Source: Sphingomonas suaedae (GTDB taxonomy: Bacteria > Pseudomonadota > Alphaproteobacteria > Sphingomonadales > Sphingomonadaceae). Taken from it: a stretch of 64,000 nt of DNA. Location: contig NZ_CP042239.1 in the NCBI RefSeq assembly GCF_007833215.1, positions 868,001 through 932,000 of the forward strand. Reading direction: 5' to 3'. The notes beneath the pieces were generated by a model, which was not told the DNA's origin, made no database searches, and worked only from the letters and a program-made list of their open reading frames with translations. Position 1 is the stretch's first letter; each line of letters opens with the position of its first letter. The translations under genes and the position numbers were made by a program. Positions 16,617 to 25,969 of the stretch are shown in pieces.

Positions 16617-17795
16617 TCACGTCTTGCGGCTCAATTCGCGCATGGCGTCGTCGAGTCCCGCCAGGGTCAGCGGGTACATACGGTCGTTCATCAGCTCCCG
16701 GATGATGCGAACTGACTGGGAATAGCCCCATTGTTCCTCGGGGATCGGATTCAGCCAGACGGTGGCGGGATAGGTGTTGGTCACCCGCTGCATCCAGGCA
16801 GCGCCCGCTTCCTCGTTGAAATGCTCGACCGATCCGCCGGGGTGGCTGATTTCATAGGGCGACATCGACGCATCGCCGACGAAGATCACCTTATAATCAT
16901 GGCCGAACTTGTGGAGCACGTCCCAGGTGGGCGTGCGTTCGGTGAAGCGACGGCGATTGTCCTTCCACACGCCTTCGTACAGGCAGTTGTGGAAGTAGAA
17001 GAATTCGAGATTCTTGAATTCGGCGGTGGCCGCGCTGAACAGTTCCTCGCAGAGCTTCACCCACGGGTCCATCGAGCCGCCGACGTCGAGGAACAGCAAT
17101 AGTTTCACCGCATTGTGCCGTTCCGGGCGCATCTGGATGTCGAGCCAGCCCTGCCGCGCGGTGCCGTCGATCGTCGCGTCGATGTCGAGCTCGTCCGCCG
17201 CGCCTTCACGGGCGAAGCGGCGCAGGCGGCGCATCGCGACCTTGATGTTGCGGGTGCCGAGTTCGCGTGTGGAGTCGAGATTCCTGAACTCGCGGCCTTC
17301 CCAGACCTTCAGTGCGCGTTTGTGGACGCTCTCGCCGCCGATGCGCACCCCTTCGGGATTGTAGCCCGAATTACCATAGGGAGAGGTGCCGCCGGTGCCG
17401 ATCCATTTGCTGCCGCCCTGATGGCGCTCATGCTGTTCCTCGAGTCGCTTTTTCAGCGTCTCCATGATCTCTTCCCATGAGCCGAGCGACTTGATCGCCT
17501 CCATCTCTTCAGGGGTGAGATATTTCTCCGCGATCGCCTTCAGCCACTCCTCGGGTATCTCGGCGGTCTGCACGCCATAGGTCGACGCGATGCCCTTGAA
17601 GACTTTGGCGAATACCTGATCGAACCGGTCGAGCAGCCCCTCGTCCTTCACGAAGGTCGCGCGGGCGAGATAGTAGAACGCCTCCGGCGTGCGATCGATC
17701 ACGTCGCGGTCGAGCGCCTCGAGCAGCACGAGATGCTCCTTCATGCTGGCGGGAATGCCCGCGGCGCGGAGCTCGTCGACGAAGGAGAAGAACAT
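16617..17795 (-). CDS. VWA domain-containing CoxE-like protein
   Basis: 392 residues. The N-terminal helical half (FVDELRAAGIPASMKEHLVLLEAL) and C-terminal von Willebrand A domain match the CoxE-like family, often paired with MoxR ATPases in metallo-enzyme assembly. The MIDAS-like site reads FLDVGGSMDP at residues 236-244: Asp237 and Ser241 are present, but the first serine of DxSxS is Gly239, as is common in this subfamily. No MoxR gene is adjacent, so its partner must lie elsewhere. Cytoplasmic; no signal peptide. Confidence 0.88.
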   Translation of the reverse strand: MFFSFVDELRAAGIPASMKEHLVLLEALDRDVIDRTPEAFYYLARATFVKDEGLLDRFDQVFAKVFKGIASTYGVQTAEIPEEWLKAIAEKYLTPEEMEAIKSLGSWEEIMETLKKRLEEQHERHQGGSKWIGTGGTSPYGNSGYNPEGVRIGGESVHKRALKVWEGREFRNLDSTRELGTRNIKVAMRRLRRFAREGAADELDIDATIDGTARQGWLDIQMRPERHNAVKLLLFLDVGGSMDPWVKLCEELFSAATAEFKNLEFFYFHNCLYEGVWKDNRRRFTERTPTWDVLHKFGHDYKVIFVGDASMSPYEISHPGGSVEHFNEEAGAAWMQRVTNTYPATVWLNPIPEEQWGYSQSVRIIRELMNDRMYPLTLAGLDDAMRELSRKT

Positions 17796-17837
17796 GATCG
17801 GAGTTTGGCGCGGGGAGGGGGCTGCGTCCAGCCCTCA

Positions 17838-17935
17838 ACCTATCGTCCCGCCGGGCTTGGCCCGGGGTCGATCTCCTGACCGGTCGTCCAGATGGACGGT
17901 GCGGGAGATGGGCCCCCGCTTTCGCGAGGGTGACG
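17838..17935. repeat. Palindromic intergenic repeat-like sequence (family C type)
   Basis: Nested inverted repeats: ATCTCC (17871-17876) with GGAGAT (17904-17909), enclosing CGTCCA (17885-17890) with TGGACG (17893-17898), and preceded by a GGGCTTGGCCC palindrome. The composition resembles the second element at 34147-34243. It fills the gap between the VWA and CHAP genes. Confidence 0.4.
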
Positions 17936-17945
17936 GATTGAAGGA

Positions 17946-18524
17946 CTATCGCGCGTAGGCGTCGATCAGCGATCCGACATAGTCGGGCTGGTCGCCGGTG
18001 AGTTCGGGGGCGGGGCGGGCCTTTGCCACCTTGGCCCCGCTGACCGGGCGACCGTAGATGAAGCCATGGACCGGATAGGTGGTCGATCCCAAGCCGCGAT
18101 TGTCGCGATACCAGACCTTGACCCGGCTCCAGTCGCCCTGTGGCGACACGTCGAACAGCGTCACATCCTGCTCCACCTGTCCGCGTTTGCCGCCGATGCG
18201 CGACCAATTGGCGTGGGTGACCATCAGGACGCGCGGTTCGATGATGCGGCTGACGACCGCGACATGGCCGAGCGGGAGGGCGGCGGATTTGGCGAAGGCG
18301 ACGACGGCGCCCACCTCCGGCGTGTCGCCGCGTTGATATTTGGCTTCGGCCTGGCTCCACCAGGTCCAGGCATCGCCCCAGATCTGGATGCCCGACGCGG
18401 CGCGCGCGAACGGCACGCATTCGCCGACATAATCGAGGATCGATGCCGAAGCAGGCGCCGCGATGCATGTCGCGGCGCCGAGAATCGACAGCATGATCCG
18501 GCGGGGGGTCCGGTTCGACTGCAT
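17946..18524 (-). CDS. CHAP-domain peptidoglycan amidase/endopeptidase
   Basis: 192 residues from ATG 18524 (the frame extends further upstream without a better start). A signal peptide (MLSILGAATCIAAPASA) is followed by a CHAP domain, a papain-like NlpC/P60 relative that cuts peptidoglycan peptide or amide bonds. Catalytic candidates: Cys36 in YVGECVPFARAASG and His87 in LPLGHVAVVSRI; HANWSR follows. The preceding VWxW-type region WGDAWTWW is typical. Predicted periplasmic. A broken trailing segment (PAPELTGDQPDYV) is low-complexity. Confidence 0.88.
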   Translation of the reverse strand: MQSNRTPRRIMLSILGAATCIAAPASASILDYVGECVPFARAASGIQIWGDAWTWWSQAEAKYQRGDTPEVGAVVAFAKSAALPLGHVAVVSRIIEPRVLMVTHANWSRIGGKRGQVEQDVTLFDVSPQGDWSRVKVWYRDNRGLGSTTYPVHGFIYGRPVSGAKVAKARPAPELTGDQPDYVGSLIDAYAR

Positions 18525-18648
18525 GGGGTGAGGGTAGGGTGTAGGCGCTTCGGAATGCTTTGCGGACGGGGTTAAGGACGCGGTGACCATGGCGGAGGCT
18601 GGAATCCGCAGCGCGCATAATGGTTCCTGGGGTGGCCTATGGGAATTT

Positions 18649-18672
18649 ATCCTCCCCCCTGGCGGGGAGGAT
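18649..18672. repeat. 9-bp-stem hairpin upstream of guaA
   Basis: ATCCTCCCC (18649-18657) and GGGGAGGAT (18664-18672) form a perfect 9-bp stem with a 6-nt loop, 43 bases before the guaA ATG. TCCTCCCC/GGGGAGGA hairpins are frequent dispersed elements in alphaproteobacterial intergenic DNA; a role in the guaA 5' leader is possible but unproven. It contains an anti-SD-like GGAGG. Confidence 0.4.
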
Positions 18673-18714
18673 TGGGAGGTTTACACCCGCCGCGCCGCTG
18701 CCTATCGGCTCGCC

Positions 18715-20271
18715 ATGACACAGCCGGGCGAATCCATCCTCATCGTCGATTTCGGCAGCCAGGTGACCCAGTTGATCGCGCGCCGCGTGCGCGAGGCGGG
18801 CGTCTATAGCGAAATCGCTCCCTTCACCACCGCCGCCGAGGCATTCGAGCGGATGAGGCCGGGCGGGGTGATCCTGTCCGGGTCGCCCGCATCGGTGCTC
18901 GATACCGGGTCGCCACGCGTGCCGGATGCGATCTTCGAGAGCGGGCTGCCGGTGCTGGGCATCTGTTACGGCCAGCAGGTGATGATGCAGCAGCTGGGCG
19001 GCAGCGTGCAGCTGGGCGATAGCGGCGAATTCGGGCGCGCGTTCATCGACATCGCCGACAGCTGCGTGCTGTTCGACGGGCTATGGACCGAGGGCGAGAC
19101 GCATCAGGTGTGGATGAGCCATGGCGACAAGGTGACCGAGCTGGCGCCGGGCTTCCGTCCGGTTGCGGCCAGCCCGGGCGCGCCGTTCGCGGTGATCGCC
19201 GACGACAGCCGCCGCTACTATGCGATGCAGTTCCACCCGGAGGTGGTGCACACGCCGGACGGCGCGAAGCTGCTCGCCAATTTCGTGCGGCACGTCTGCG
19301 GGCTCAAGGGCGACTGGACGATGGCGGAGTTCCGCCAGGCGAAGATCGACGAGATCCGCAAGCAGGTCGGCAGCGGCAAGGTGATCTGCGGCCTGTCCGG
19401 CGGGGTCGACAGCGCGGTTGCGGCGGTGCTGATCCATGAGGCGATCGGCGAGCAGCTGACCTGCGTATTCGTCGACCATGGCCTGATGCGCAGTGGCGAG
19501 GCGGATCAGGTCGTGTCGCTGTTCCGCGGGCATTACAATATTCCGCTGGTGCATGTGAACGCGGAGACGCTGTTCCTCAACGGTCTCGCCGGGGTCACCG
19601 ATCCCGAGGCGAAGCGGAAGTTCATCGGCAAGACCTTCATCGATGTCTTTGAAGCCGAAGCGAAAAAGATCGGCGGCGCGGAGTTCCTGGCGCAGGGTAC
19701 GCTCTATCCCGACGTGATCGAGAGCGTGAGCTTCACCGGCGGGCCGTCGGTGACGATCAAGAGCCATCACAATGTCGGTGGCCTGCCCGAGCGGATGAAC
19801 ATGAAGCTGGTCGAGCCGCTGCGCGAGCTGTTCAAGGATGAGGTCCGCGCGCTTGGCCGCGAACTGGGACTGCCGGACGTGTTCGTGGGGCGGCATCCGT
19901 TCCCCGGACCCGGCCTGGCGATCCGCATCCCGGGCGAGGTGACCAAGGAACGCTGCGACATCTTGCGCAAGGCGGATGCGGTGTATCTTGATGAAATCCG
20001 CAACGCGGGGCTGTATGACGCGATCTGGCAGGCGTTTGCGGTGCTGCTCCCGGTCAAGACGGTCGGCGTGATGGGCGACGGGCGCACCTATGACAGCGTC
20101 TGCGGCCTGCGCGCGGTGACGAGCACCGACGGGATGACCGCGGACGTCTATCCGTTCGACGCGAGTTTCCTGACGCGCGTTGCGACGCGGATCGTCAATG
20201 AGGTGAAGGGCGTTAATCGCGTCGTGTACGACTATACCTCAAAGCCGCCGGGGACGATCGAGTGGGAATGA
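18715..20271 (+). CDS. guaA: GMP synthase (glutamine-hydrolysing)
   Basis: 518 residues; XMP + Gln + ATP to GMP. The N-terminal class I glutamine amidotransferase domain starts [17 protein letters not shown] and has the nucleophile in LGICYGQQ and the His/Glu in MQFHPEV. The ATP-pyrophosphatase domain has the P-loop [12 protein letters not shown], and the C-terminal dimerisation domain ends [14 protein letters not shown], the invariant GuaA C-terminus. Start set at ATG 18715; the frame stays open 44 codons upstream but those residues are not GuaA-like. The stop overlaps the next gene's ATG. Confidence 0.98.
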   Translation: MTQPGESILIVDFGSQVTQLIARRVREAGVYSEIAPFTTAAEAFERMRPGGVILSGSPASVLDTGSPRVPDAIFESGLPVLGICYGQQVMMQQLGGSVQLGDSGEFGRAFIDIADSCVLFDGLWTEGETHQVWMSHGDKVTELAPGFRPVAASPGAPFAVIADDSRRYYAMQFHPEVVHTPDGAKLLANFVRHVCGLKGDWTMAEFRQAKIDEIRKQVGSGKVICGLSGGVDSAVAAVLIHEAIGEQLTCVFVDHGLMRSGEADQVVSLFRGHYNIPLVHVNAETLFLNGLAGVTDPEAKRKFIGKTFIDVFEAEAKKIGGAEFLAQGTLYPDVIESVSFTGGPSVTIKSHHNVGGLPERMNMKLVEPLRELFKDEVRALGRELGLPDVFVGRHPFPGPGLAIRIPGEVTKERCDILRKADAVYLDEIRNAGLYDAIWQAFAVLLPVKTVGVMGDGRTYDSVCGLRAVTSTDGMTADVYPFDASFLTRVATRIVNEVKGVNRVVYDYTSKPPGTIEWE

Positions 20272-20897
20272 TGCGTTTCGCCACGCTGCCGCTGCTGGCC
20301 ATTGGCGCGGCCTGTAGTCCCGCTGCGCCGGATGCGGCGGGCGGCAACGCGATCGACAATCGTGTGGCCGTGCCTGTGGCAGATAGCGCGACCGGGAACG
20401 CGGCAGTGGCGGCGACGCCCGAGCCGCAGGCTGGACCCCGGCCCCTGCTGGCGATCGCGCCGGGCGGGCTCAGCCTGATCGATCCAACGAGCGGCCGCGC
20501 GCGCCAGCTCGAATTTGGGGTCGAGCGCGCCATCGTCGCGCGCGGCGCCGAGGCCGCGCTGGGCAAGGCCGGCGCGACCGGCCGCAACGGTGAATGCGGC
20601 GAGGGTGCGATGGACTTTGCCAAGTTCGACGGGCTGACCCTGTGGTTTCAGGACGACAAGTTTGTGGGCTGGTTCCTCGACGGTGCGACGCCCAAGCTGA
20701 CCACCGCGTCCGGCGCCGGGATCGGCTCGACCCGCGCGCAGGTCGCCGACGCGCTGGCGATCCGCGACGTGCCGGACTCTTCGCTGGGGCGCGAGTTCAC
20801 GACCGCAAGCGGTTCCTTTTCCGGGCTGCTCGAAGGACAGGGCGATGATGCCAAAGTCACTGCGCTCTGGTCCGGCCAGGCGTGCATCTTCCGATGA
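20268..20897 (+). CDS. Putative lipoprotein, unknown function
   Basis: 209 residues. The N-terminal lipoprotein signal [20 protein letters not shown] has a lipobox AIGAAC-like cleavage site at Cys17. After a low-complexity linker the globular part has [16 protein letters not shown] and [13 protein letters not shown], a pattern of small periplasmic beta proteins in sphingomonads (unnamed). The start overlaps the guaA stop (ATGA, with tandem ATG). The end overlaps the next start. Probably cotranscribed with guaA. Confidence 0.8.
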   Translation: MMRFATLPLLAIGAACSPAAPDAAGGNAIDNRVAVPVADSATGNAAVAATPEPQAGPRPLLAIAPGGLSLIDPTSGRARQLEFGVERAIVARGAEAALGKAGATGRNGECGEGAMDFAKFDGLTLWFQDDKFVGWFLDGATPKLTTASGAGIGSTRAQVADALAIRDVPDSSLGREFTTASGSFSGLLEGQGDDAKVTALWSGQACIFR

Positions 20898-21238
20898 TCG
20901 ACCTTTACGGCATCCCCAATTGCGATACGGTCAAGAAGGCGCGGGCGTGGCTCGACGCCAACGGCCTCGCCTACAGCTTTCACGACTATAAGAAGGAAGG
21001 CGCCGATCCCGCGCGGCTGGCCAAATGGGCCGATGCGGTGGGGTGGGAGCGGCTGCTGAACCGCGCCGGGATGACGTTCCGCAAGCTGGACGACGCGGAC
21101 AAGGCCGATATCGATCAGGCCAAGGCGCTGGCGCTGATGGCGGCGCATCCGTCGCTCATCAAGCGGCCGGTGGTCGAGGTGCGCGGCGCGGTGCTGGTGG
21201 GGTTCAAGCCGGACGACTGGGCCGAAGCGTTGCTCTGA
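20894..21238 (+). CDS. ArsC/Spx-like thioredoxin-fold protein (YffB type)
   Basis: 114 residues. ArsC/Spx superfamily with a single N-terminal cysteine: LYGIPNCDTVKKARAWL (Cys10). The family C-terminal proline loop appears as HPSLIKRPVVEV. This subgroup (YffB/YfgD-like) lacks a proven arsenate reductase activity and may be glutathione-dependent. ATG overlaps the lipoprotein stop (ATGA). A second, different ArsC family member is encoded at 36188. Confidence 0.9.
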   Translation: MIDLYGIPNCDTVKKARAWLDANGLAYSFHDYKKEGADPARLAKWADAVGWERLLNRAGMTFRKLDDADKADIDQAKALALMAAHPSLIKRPVVEVRGAVLVGFKPDDWAEALL

Positions 21239-21300
21239 CGAAATGATTGGCAAAATCGCGATTTAGGATAGGCTCGCGGCATCGAGAACGGGAGGGTTCG

Positions 21301-21735
21301 ATGACCGATGCTGGTTCAAGGGTGCCTGCGTGGTTCACCGTCGCGGGCGTGCTGCTGATCCTGTGGGGGCTGATGGGGTGTGCGTCGCTCTACGGGCATT
21401 TCGTAATGGGGCCGGACATACACCAGAATCCGACGGCCTATGACCGGGAGCTCTACGCTTCGCTGCCGATGTGGTACGGCATCGTCTATATCGTCGCGGT
21501 GCTGAGCGGGCTGTTCGGCGCGATCGCCTTGCTGATGCGTCGGAAGCTCGCGGTGGTCCTGTCGGCGGTGTCGGTCGTCGCGGTCATCATCCAGTTCGGC
21601 TGGATGTTCCTCGCGACCGATATCATTGGCGCAAAGGGCCTGTGGGTCGTCTATTTCCCGCTCCTTATCCTCGCCGTGCAGCTGTTCCAGCTGTGGTTCG
21701 CGAACAGGGCGGCGAGCAAGGGCCTGTTGCGCTGA
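21301..21735 (+). CDS. Four-TM hypothetical membrane protein
   Basis: 144 residues with four predicted TM helices at about 10-32, 56-78, 82-101 and 110-134. No catalytic motif; unknown. Start ATG 21301 follows a GGGAGGG-type site. It converges on the XRE regulator operon; the 3' ends are 15 bases apart. Confidence 0.78.
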   Translation: MTDAGSRVPAWFTVAGVLLILWGLMGCASLYGHFVMGPDIHQNPTAYDRELYASLPMWYGIVYIVAVLSGLFGAIALLMRRKLAVVLSAVSVVAVIIQFGWMFLATDIIGAKGLWVVYFPLLILAVQLFQLWFANRAASKGLLR

Positions 21736-21750
21736 ACCGGCGGGGAGGGG

Positions 21751-21966
21751 TCAGGCCCCCTCCCATTGGAACACGTCTTCGAGTGGCTTGTCGAAGACGC
21801 GGGCGATGCGGAACGCGGTTTCGAGCGTGGGGGAATATTTGCCCTGCTCGATCGCCGCGATCGTCTGGCGCGTGACGCCGACCCGCTCGCCCAGATCGGC
21901 CTGGGTCATTTCCTCCGCCATGAAGCGCAACATGCGGATCCGGTTGCTGATCGGGGGCTTAGCCAT
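21751..21966 (-). CDS. XRE/Cro-family HTH transcriptional regulator
   Basis: 71 residues, a single HTH_3 domain: ISNRIRMLRFMAEEMTQADLG then GVTRQTIAAIEQGKYSP, LETAFRIARVFDKPLEDVF. Such compact regulators commonly repress their own operon and sit beside membrane proteins. It is the last gene of a three-gene minus-strand operon; its ATG overlaps the end of the preceding membrane-protein gene by 8 bases. A likely operator palindrome lies upstream of the operon at 22901-22912. Confidence 0.93.
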   Translation of the reverse strand: MAKPPISNRIRMLRFMAEEMTQADLGERVGVTRQTIAAIEQGKYSPTLETAFRIARVFDKPLEDVFQWEGA

Positions 21967-22390
21967 GCCAGCCTCTCCGATAGCTGAGGACGGCGACGGC
22001 TTGACGGACGATTTCGGCGATCACGATGGCGGCGAGCGCGGAATTGGCGACGGCCCAGCCGGTATCCGTCAGCGGCAGGACGACACCGACCCACAGCATC
22101 AGCGAGAGCAGGACATAATAGCCGATACCGGCACCGCGGCGGGCGACCGCGCGATCGCGCTCATCGGGCTGCGCGCGCGCTTCGCCGCCCATCCGGGCCC
22201 GCAAGACCAGCCAGCCAACCCCCAGGATCAGCAACCGCGCGAGCGTCGCGGCGGCGAACAGGCCGACAAAGGTCAGCGTTTCCATCCTGCCCGGAGCGGG
22301 ATCGACGATGCTGACCGCGATGAAATAGCCGCCATAGGCGATTACCATCCCGATGAGTTCCAGCCAGGCGAGTCGTTCACGATAGGCCAT
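21959..22390 (-). CDS. Four-TM membrane protein, paralogue B of XRE-linked pair
   Basis: 143 residues. TM helices at about 10-32, 38-62, 82-105 and 110-133; a charged cytoplasmic loop (AQPDERDRAVARR) separates the halves. It starts MAYRERLAW and ends NSALAAIVIAEIVRQAV..., closely echoing the upstream gene (MSYREKVQW, NALLAALVIAAIVQSV...), so the two are tandem paralogues. Resembles the DUF2178-type partner of small HTH regulators. Function unknown. Confidence 0.85.
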   Translation of the reverse strand: MAYRERLAWLELIGMVIAYGGYFIAVSIVDPAPGRMETLTFVGLFAAATLARLLILGVGWLVLRARMGGEARAQPDERDRAVARRGAGIGYYVLLSLMLWVGVVLPLTDTGWAVANSALAAIVIAEIVRQAVAVLSYRRGWHG

Positions 22391-22402
22391 CAGGAGTTCC
22401 TT

Positions 22403-22867
22403 TCAGCTCTGGCGACGGAACTGGACGATCTGCCAGACCGACTGGACGATCGCGGCGATCACCAGGGCGGCGAGCAGCGCATTGCCCATCATCATCGCCG
22501 CCACCATGCCGGACGGACGCCCGATGGCGGTCGGGGCTGCGACCGCGAGCAGCGGCGAGGCGAGCATGATCGCGACCACCGACAGGCTGAGCACCGCATA
22601 GGCAAGATTGCCTGACCGTGCTTCGATCTCCCGCTCACGCGGATCGGCGGGCTGCTCCGCCTCCGACGGGCGGTGGATGGCGATGGCGGTGATCGCCGCG
22701 ACCTGGATGACGACGAGCAGGATCACGGCGCCGGCAAATCCGCCCAGCATCTCGCCGGGCTGGGGCTGGCCCTGCGCCAGCGAGGCGCCGAACTGCGCGA
22801 AATAGATGCCCCAGACGACCACCATCGTCACCAGCATCACCCACTGGACCTTTTCCCTGTAAGACAT
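22403..22867 (-). CDS. Four-TM membrane protein, paralogue A of XRE-linked pair
   Basis: 154 residues from ATG 22867, which has a GAGG site nine bases upstream; an ATG four codons upstream is weaker. Same four-TM plan as the downstream paralogue: TM at about 9-27, 40-62, 88-110 and 118-142, with a charged central loop (RPSEAEQPADPREREIEA). First gene of the operon. Confidence 0.85.
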   Translation of the reverse strand: MSYREKVQWVMLVTMVVVWGIYFAQFGASLAQGQPQPGEMLGGFAGAVILLVVIQVAAITAIAIHRPSEAEQPADPREREIEARSGNLAYAVLSLSVVAIMLASPLLAVAAPTAIGRPSGMVAAMMMGNALLAALVIAAIVQSVWQIVQFRRQS

Positions 22868-22897
22868 ATTCGCCCTCATGTTTTATAAATATTCCTC

Positions 22898-22926
22898 TAT
22901 GTTAAATATAACGTACATTGAGTCAA
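22898..22926 (-). promoter_or_regulatory. Promoter with operator palindrome for the membrane-protein/XRE operon
   Basis: On the minus strand TTGACT (22926-22921) and TAACAT (22904-22899) form a 16-bp-spaced promoter. The perfect 12-bp palindrome GTTAAATATAAC (22901-22912) covers its spacer and -10 box, the expected place for the XRE repressor encoded by the operon. The surrounding 40 bases are unusually AT-rich for this genome. It also lies upstream of divergent panB. Confidence 0.5.
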
Positions 22927-22987
22927 GATATATGTGCATGGCTGCAAGCCTCTGGTGAGGCTTCGGGCGATCGGCTATCTCGCGGCC

Positions 22988-23848
22988 ATGTCCACGACCT
23001 TCACGATCGACACGTCGACCAGCCGGGCGACTCCGACTCCGGCGCCGATGAAGCGGCTGACCGTTCCCGCGATCCAGAACCGCAAGGGGAAGGAGCCGGT
23101 GGTGATGCTGACCGCTTACACCGCGCGGATGGCGCAGCTGCTCGATCCGCATTGCGACGTGCTGCTGGTCGGCGACAGCCTGGGGCAGGTGATCTACGGC
23201 CTGCCCTCCACGTTGTCGGTGACGCTGGACATGATGTGCGCGCATGGCGCGGCGGTGGTGCGCGGCAGCTATCATTCGGTGGTCGTGATCGACATGCCGT
23301 TCGGCAGCTATGAGGGCAGCCCGCAACAGGCATTCGCATCGGCATCGCGGATCATGGCGGAGACCGGTGCGGCGGCGGTGAAGCTGGAGGGGGGCGAGGC
23401 GATGGCCGAGACGGTCGCGTTCCTCACTGCGCGCGGCATTCCGGTGATGGGGCATGTCGGGCTGACGCCGCAGGCGGTGAACGCGCTGGGCGGCTATGGC
23501 GCGCGCGGGCGTGGCAATGCCGAATATGCCAAGATCATCGGAGACGCCAAGGCGGTGGCCGAAGCGGGCGCCTTTGCGATCGTTGCCGAGGGCGTGGTCG
23601 AGACGCTGGCGAACGAGATCGTCGCTGCGGTCGGATGCCCCGTGATCGGCATTGGCGCGTCGGCCCAATGTGACGGCCAGGTGCTGGTGACCGAAGACAT
23701 GCTGGGCATGTTCGAGCGCACGCCGCGCTTCGTGAAGAAATTCGACGATATGGCTGGCCGCATTTCCGCCGCGGTCGAGACCTATGCAGCGGCGGTTCGC
23801 GACCGCAGTTTTCCGGGCGACGAGCAAGTCTATAAGCCGAAGGACTGA
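22988..23848 (+). CDS. panB: 3-methyl-2-oxobutanoate hydroxymethyltransferase
   Basis: 286 residues; first step of pantothenate synthesis, ketopantoate from alpha-ketoisovalerate and methylene-THF. TIM-barrel motifs seen: [27 protein letters not shown] (metal-binding Asp), [19 protein letters not shown] (catalytic Glu/Lys region), [13 protein letters not shown] and [14 protein letters not shown]. The start ATG 22988 follows a short leader; an in-frame upstream extension is not conserved-looking. The N-terminal 20 residues are Thr/Pro rich. Confidence 0.97.
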   Translation: MSTTFTIDTSTSRATPTPAPMKRLTVPAIQNRKGKEPVVMLTAYTARMAQLLDPHCDVLLVGDSLGQVIYGLPSTLSVTLDMMCAHGAAVVRGSYHSVVVIDMPFGSYEGSPQQAFASASRIMAETGAAAVKLEGGEAMAETVAFLTARGIPVMGHVGLTPQAVNALGGYGARGRGNAEYAKIIGDAKAVAEAGAFAIVAEGVVETLANEIVAAVGCPVIGIGASAQCDGQVLVTEDMLGMFERTPRFVKKFDDMAGRISAAVETYAAAVRDRSFPGDEQVYKPKD

Positions 23849-23919
23849 CCCGCTTTCGTTTCCCGTTCGGCGCGGCTAAGGTCCGCGCCCGCACCCCTGT
23901 TCCCTGATGGAGTTCCCCC

Positions 23920-24624
23920 TTGGCGCTGAGCCCGCAAAGCAACGAAGCCTTTCTGCGTGAGGTCGACGAAGAGCTCCGCAAGGACCAGGCGTTGCACGTC
24001 TGGCAGAATTACGGCCGCTGGATCATCGTCGCGGTGATCGCGGCGCTGGTCGCGTTCGGCGGCTGGCTCTACTGGCAGACCCATGACGAGGGGCAGCGCG
24101 GACTGGAGGGCGAGAAGTTCCAGGCGGCGTTCAAGGCGCTGAGCGAGAACAAGCCGCAGCTGGCCGAAACGCCGCTCAAGGAACTGGCCGAATCGGATAC
24201 GCCCGGGTTCAATGCGATGGCGCGTTTCACCCAGGCGGATGTGCTGCTGGAGAAGAACGACCTCAAGGGCGCGGCGGCGATCCTGGGCGCGATGGCGGCG
24301 GACAAGGATCTGCCGCAGGAGTTTCGCGACCTGGCGCTGATCCGCCAGACCATGGCCGAATATGACACGTTGAAGCCCGAACAGATCGTGGCGCGGCTCC
24401 AGCCGCTCGCGGTCAAGGGCAATGCCTGGTACGGCAGCGCGGGCGAGATGGTCGCGGGCGCCTATCTGCGCCAGGGCAAGCGCGGCGACGCGGGCAAGCT
24501 ATATGGCGAGATCGCCAAGGACGAGAGCGTTCCCCGTTCGATCCGTCAACGCGCGGTTCAGATGGCGGGCGTACTTGGGGTCGACGCCATTGTCGACGAG
24601 GGTGAGGACAAGAAGGCACAATGA
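23920..24624 (+). CDS. YfgM-like membrane-anchored TPR protein
   Basis: 234 residues. N-terminal cytoplasmic segment (ALSPQSNEAFLREVDEEL), one TM helix at about 33-52 (WIIVAVIAALVAFGGWLYW), then TPR-like periplasmic repeats (FQAAFKALSENKPQLAETPL, FTQADVLLEKNDLKGAA). E. coli YfgM sits on SecYEG and helps periplasmic chaperones; here, as there, it precedes bamB and der. The start is TTG (no ATG in this frame nearby), supported by the well-formed N-terminus. It overlaps the bamB ATG. Confidence 0.85.
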   Translation: MALSPQSNEAFLREVDEELRKDQALHVWQNYGRWIIVAVIAALVAFGGWLYWQTHDEGQRGLEGEKFQAAFKALSENKPQLAETPLKELAESDTPGFNAMARFTQADVLLEKNDLKGAAAILGAMAADKDLPQEFRDLALIRQTMAEYDTLKPEQIVARLQPLAVKGNAWYGSAGEMVAGAYLRQGKRGDAGKLYGEIAKDESVPRSIRQRAVQMAGVLGVDAIVDEGEDKKAQ

Positions 24625-25943
24625 TGAAGTCGGTTCGAATCCCCGTCGCGATTGCGGCGCTGGCAGCGCTCAGCGCATGTGGAATCTTCAAGGGCGGCGA
24701 CAAGAAGACGCCGACGCTGGGCCAGCGCGTGCCGATCCTCGCCTCCGAAACCGGGATCAAGGCGGACCCGACGATTGCCGAGGTGGCGGTGGTGCTGCCG
24801 ATGGCGGTGGTCAATCCAGCCTGGACCCAGCCGGGGGGCAATGCCGCCAAGGCGATGGGGCATCTGGCGCTGAGCGAGACGCCCTCGCGGGTCTGGTCGG
24901 CGAAAATCGCCGGGACCAGCGGCCGGGTGCGGCTGGCGGCGGCGCCGGTTGTGGCCGACGGCAAGCTGTTCGTCGTCGATACCGACGCGGTACTCCATGC
25001 CTTTGACGCGACCACCGGCAGCCGCCAGTGGCAGTTCGCGACCTCGACCGACAAGGAGAATCGCAACGCCAGCTTTGGCGGGGGTGTGAGCTTCGAAAAC
25101 GGACGCCTGTTCGCGACCAACGGCCTGGGCGAGGTCGTCGCGGTCGATGCCAATGCCGGGACCGAAGTCTGGCGCAAGAAGCCGGGCGGTCCGCTGCGCG
25201 GTGCGCCGACGGTCTCGAACGGCAATGTCTATGTCGTGTCACAGGACAATCAGCTGTTCGCACTGAGCCAGAATGACGGCGCGGTGGTGTGGACCCAATC
25301 CGGAACCCCGGAAACCCAGGGCGTGTTCGGCGTTGCGGCGCCGGCCGCGGCGCAGGGGACGATCGTCGCGGGTTTCTCGTCGGGTGAGCTCAACGCCTAT
25401 CGCTATGAAAACGGCCGCGCCCTGTGGACCGACACGCTGTCGCGCTCGACCATCTCGACTTCGGTGTCGAGCCTGGTCGATATCGACGCCGAGCCGGTGA
25501 TCGATCAGGGCCGCGTCTATGCGGTGGGGCAGGGCGAACGGATGGCGGCGATCGAACTCGCCACCGGACAGCGGCTGTGGGAGCAGAGCCTGGCCGGGAT
25601 CTCGACGCCGTGGATCGCGGGCGAATGGCTGTTCGTGATGGGCGACGACGCGCGGCTGGTGTGCATCGCCCGCGGCACCGGCAAGATCCGCTGGATCGCG
25701 CAGCTGCCCGCCTGGCGCAACGAAGAGGACAAGAAGGGACCGATCAACTGGGTCGGGCCGATTCTGGCCGGCAATCGCCTGTGGGTCGTCAATTCGCGCG
25801 GGGCGCTGATGTCCGCGTCGCCGTCCGACGGCAGTATGGGATCGACCATCGATGTCGGCGATTCGATCAGCCTTCCGCCGCTGGTTGCGAACAATATGCT
25901 GTATGTGCTGACCGACAAGGGCGAGATCAGCGCCTATCGCTGA
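24621..25943 (+). CDS. bamB: Outer-membrane protein assembly lipoprotein BamB
   Basis: 440 residues. Lipoprotein signal ends LSAC (Cys20). The rest is a PQQ-like eight-bladed beta propeller: repeated W-containing blades such as VLHAFDATTGSRQWQF, VVAVDANAGTEVWRKK, LFALSQNDGAVVW, MAAIELATGQRLWEQ and LVCIARGTGKIRWIA. BamB is the accessory subunit of the BAM beta-barrel insertion machine. ATGATG start overlaps the YfgM-like stop. Order yfgM-bamB-der is conserved widely. Confidence 0.96.
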   Translation: MMKSVRIPVAIAALAALSACGIFKGGDKKTPTLGQRVPILASETGIKADPTIAEVAVVLPMAVVNPAWTQPGGNAAKAMGHLALSETPSRVWSAKIAGTSGRVRLAAAPVVADGKLFVVDTDAVLHAFDATTGSRQWQFATSTDKENRNASFGGGVSFENGRLFATNGLGEVVAVDANAGTEVWRKKPGGPLRGAPTVSNGNVYVVSQDNQLFALSQNDGAVVWTQSGTPETQGVFGVAAPAAAQGTIVAGFSSGELNAYRYENGRALWTDTLSRSTISTSVSSLVDIDAEPVIDQGRVYAVGQGERMAAIELATGQRLWEQSLAGISTPWIAGEWLFVMGDDARLVCIARGTGKIRWIAQLPAWRNEEDKKGPINWVGPILAGNRLWVVNSRGALMSASPSDGSMGSTIDVGDSISLPPLVANNMLYVLTDKGEISAYR

Positions 25944-25969
25944 GGGAGCAGTTGGGATAGAGGGCGCCC

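Noticed and set aside
21626..22615. 329-codon plus-strand frame
   Set aside because: Antisense to the XRE/membrane-protein operon.
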